Source: Candidatus Nitrosopumilus sp.
GTDB taxonomy: Archaea > Thermoproteota > Nitrososphaeria > Nitrososphaerales > Nitrosopumilaceae
NCBI GenBank assembly: GCA_013002265.1
Contig: JABDKK010000084.1
Location: 1 to 5,309 of the forward strand
Length of the DNA stretch: 5,309 nucleotides
Direction of reading: 5' to 3'
In this document: positions 5,089 to 5,309 of the stretch, piece by piece
Layout: the number at the start of each line of letters is the position of its first letter
Numbering within the stretch: position 1 is the first letter of the stretch
Translations under genes and position numbers: made by a program
Notes under the pieces: generated by a model
Databases searched by the model: none
The model's input: the letters and a program-made list of their open reading frames with translations, nothing else
What the model was told of the DNA's origin: nothing

Positions 5089-5309
<221 letters not shown>

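Overview
The window looks like chromosomal DNA from an ammonia-oxidising thaumarchaeon of the Nitrosopumilus type. The base composition is AT-rich. The tRNA-Ala has archaeal-style features and no encoded CCA. Most genes have an AT-rich box about 20-30 nt upstream of the chosen start and no Shine-Dalgarno sequence, which suggests leaderless archaeal transcripts. One secreted protein carries an N-terminal Cys-pair segment that I recall from exported proteins of this group. The lineage call is inferred from these traits and from general resemblance, not from a marker gene.

Layout. The left edge (1-71) holds the C-terminal tail of a + strand protein. It converges on a minus-strand block: a universal stress protein (83-514), a protein-L-isoaspartate O-methyltransferase (578-1237), a secreted Met/His/Cys-rich putative metal-binding protein (1299-2318, with a possible frameshifted signal peptide reaching to 2337) and a cyclic amidohydrolase of the dihydroorotase/hydantoinase superfamily (2385-3788). 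A tRNA-Ala(CGC) (3863-3934, + strand) diverges from the amidohydrolase. Two + strand genes follow: a 119-aa protein with a C-terminal zinc ribbon (3980-4339) and a 31-36 aa zinc-finger miniprotein (4372-4482). They converge on a 177-aa minus-strand protein with a similar C-terminal zinc ribbon (4489-5022). The right edge holds the C-terminal two-thirds of a thioredoxin (5089-5309, minus strand).

How the genes relate. There is no obvious single pathway. Four genes fit a protein-maintenance and stress theme: the universal stress protein, the isoaspartyl repair enzyme, the Met-rich exported protein (candidate copper or oxidant buffer) and thioredoxin. Three adjacent, unrelated small proteins between 3980 and 5022 carry Cys4 zinc-binding motifs, two of them with the same CxxC-x10-CxxC spacing at the extreme C terminus. 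Each gene seems to have its own promoter, so this is a neighbourhood rather than an operon.

I see no CRISPR array, insertion sequence or prophage. The points most worth checking are the start region of the Met-rich protein, where one base fewer in an A5 run would create a classical signal peptide; the substrate of the amidohydrolase, whose metal ligands are intact but whose diagnostic substrate residues are not those of typical dihydroorotases or dihydropyrimidinases; and the zinc-ribbon cluster.
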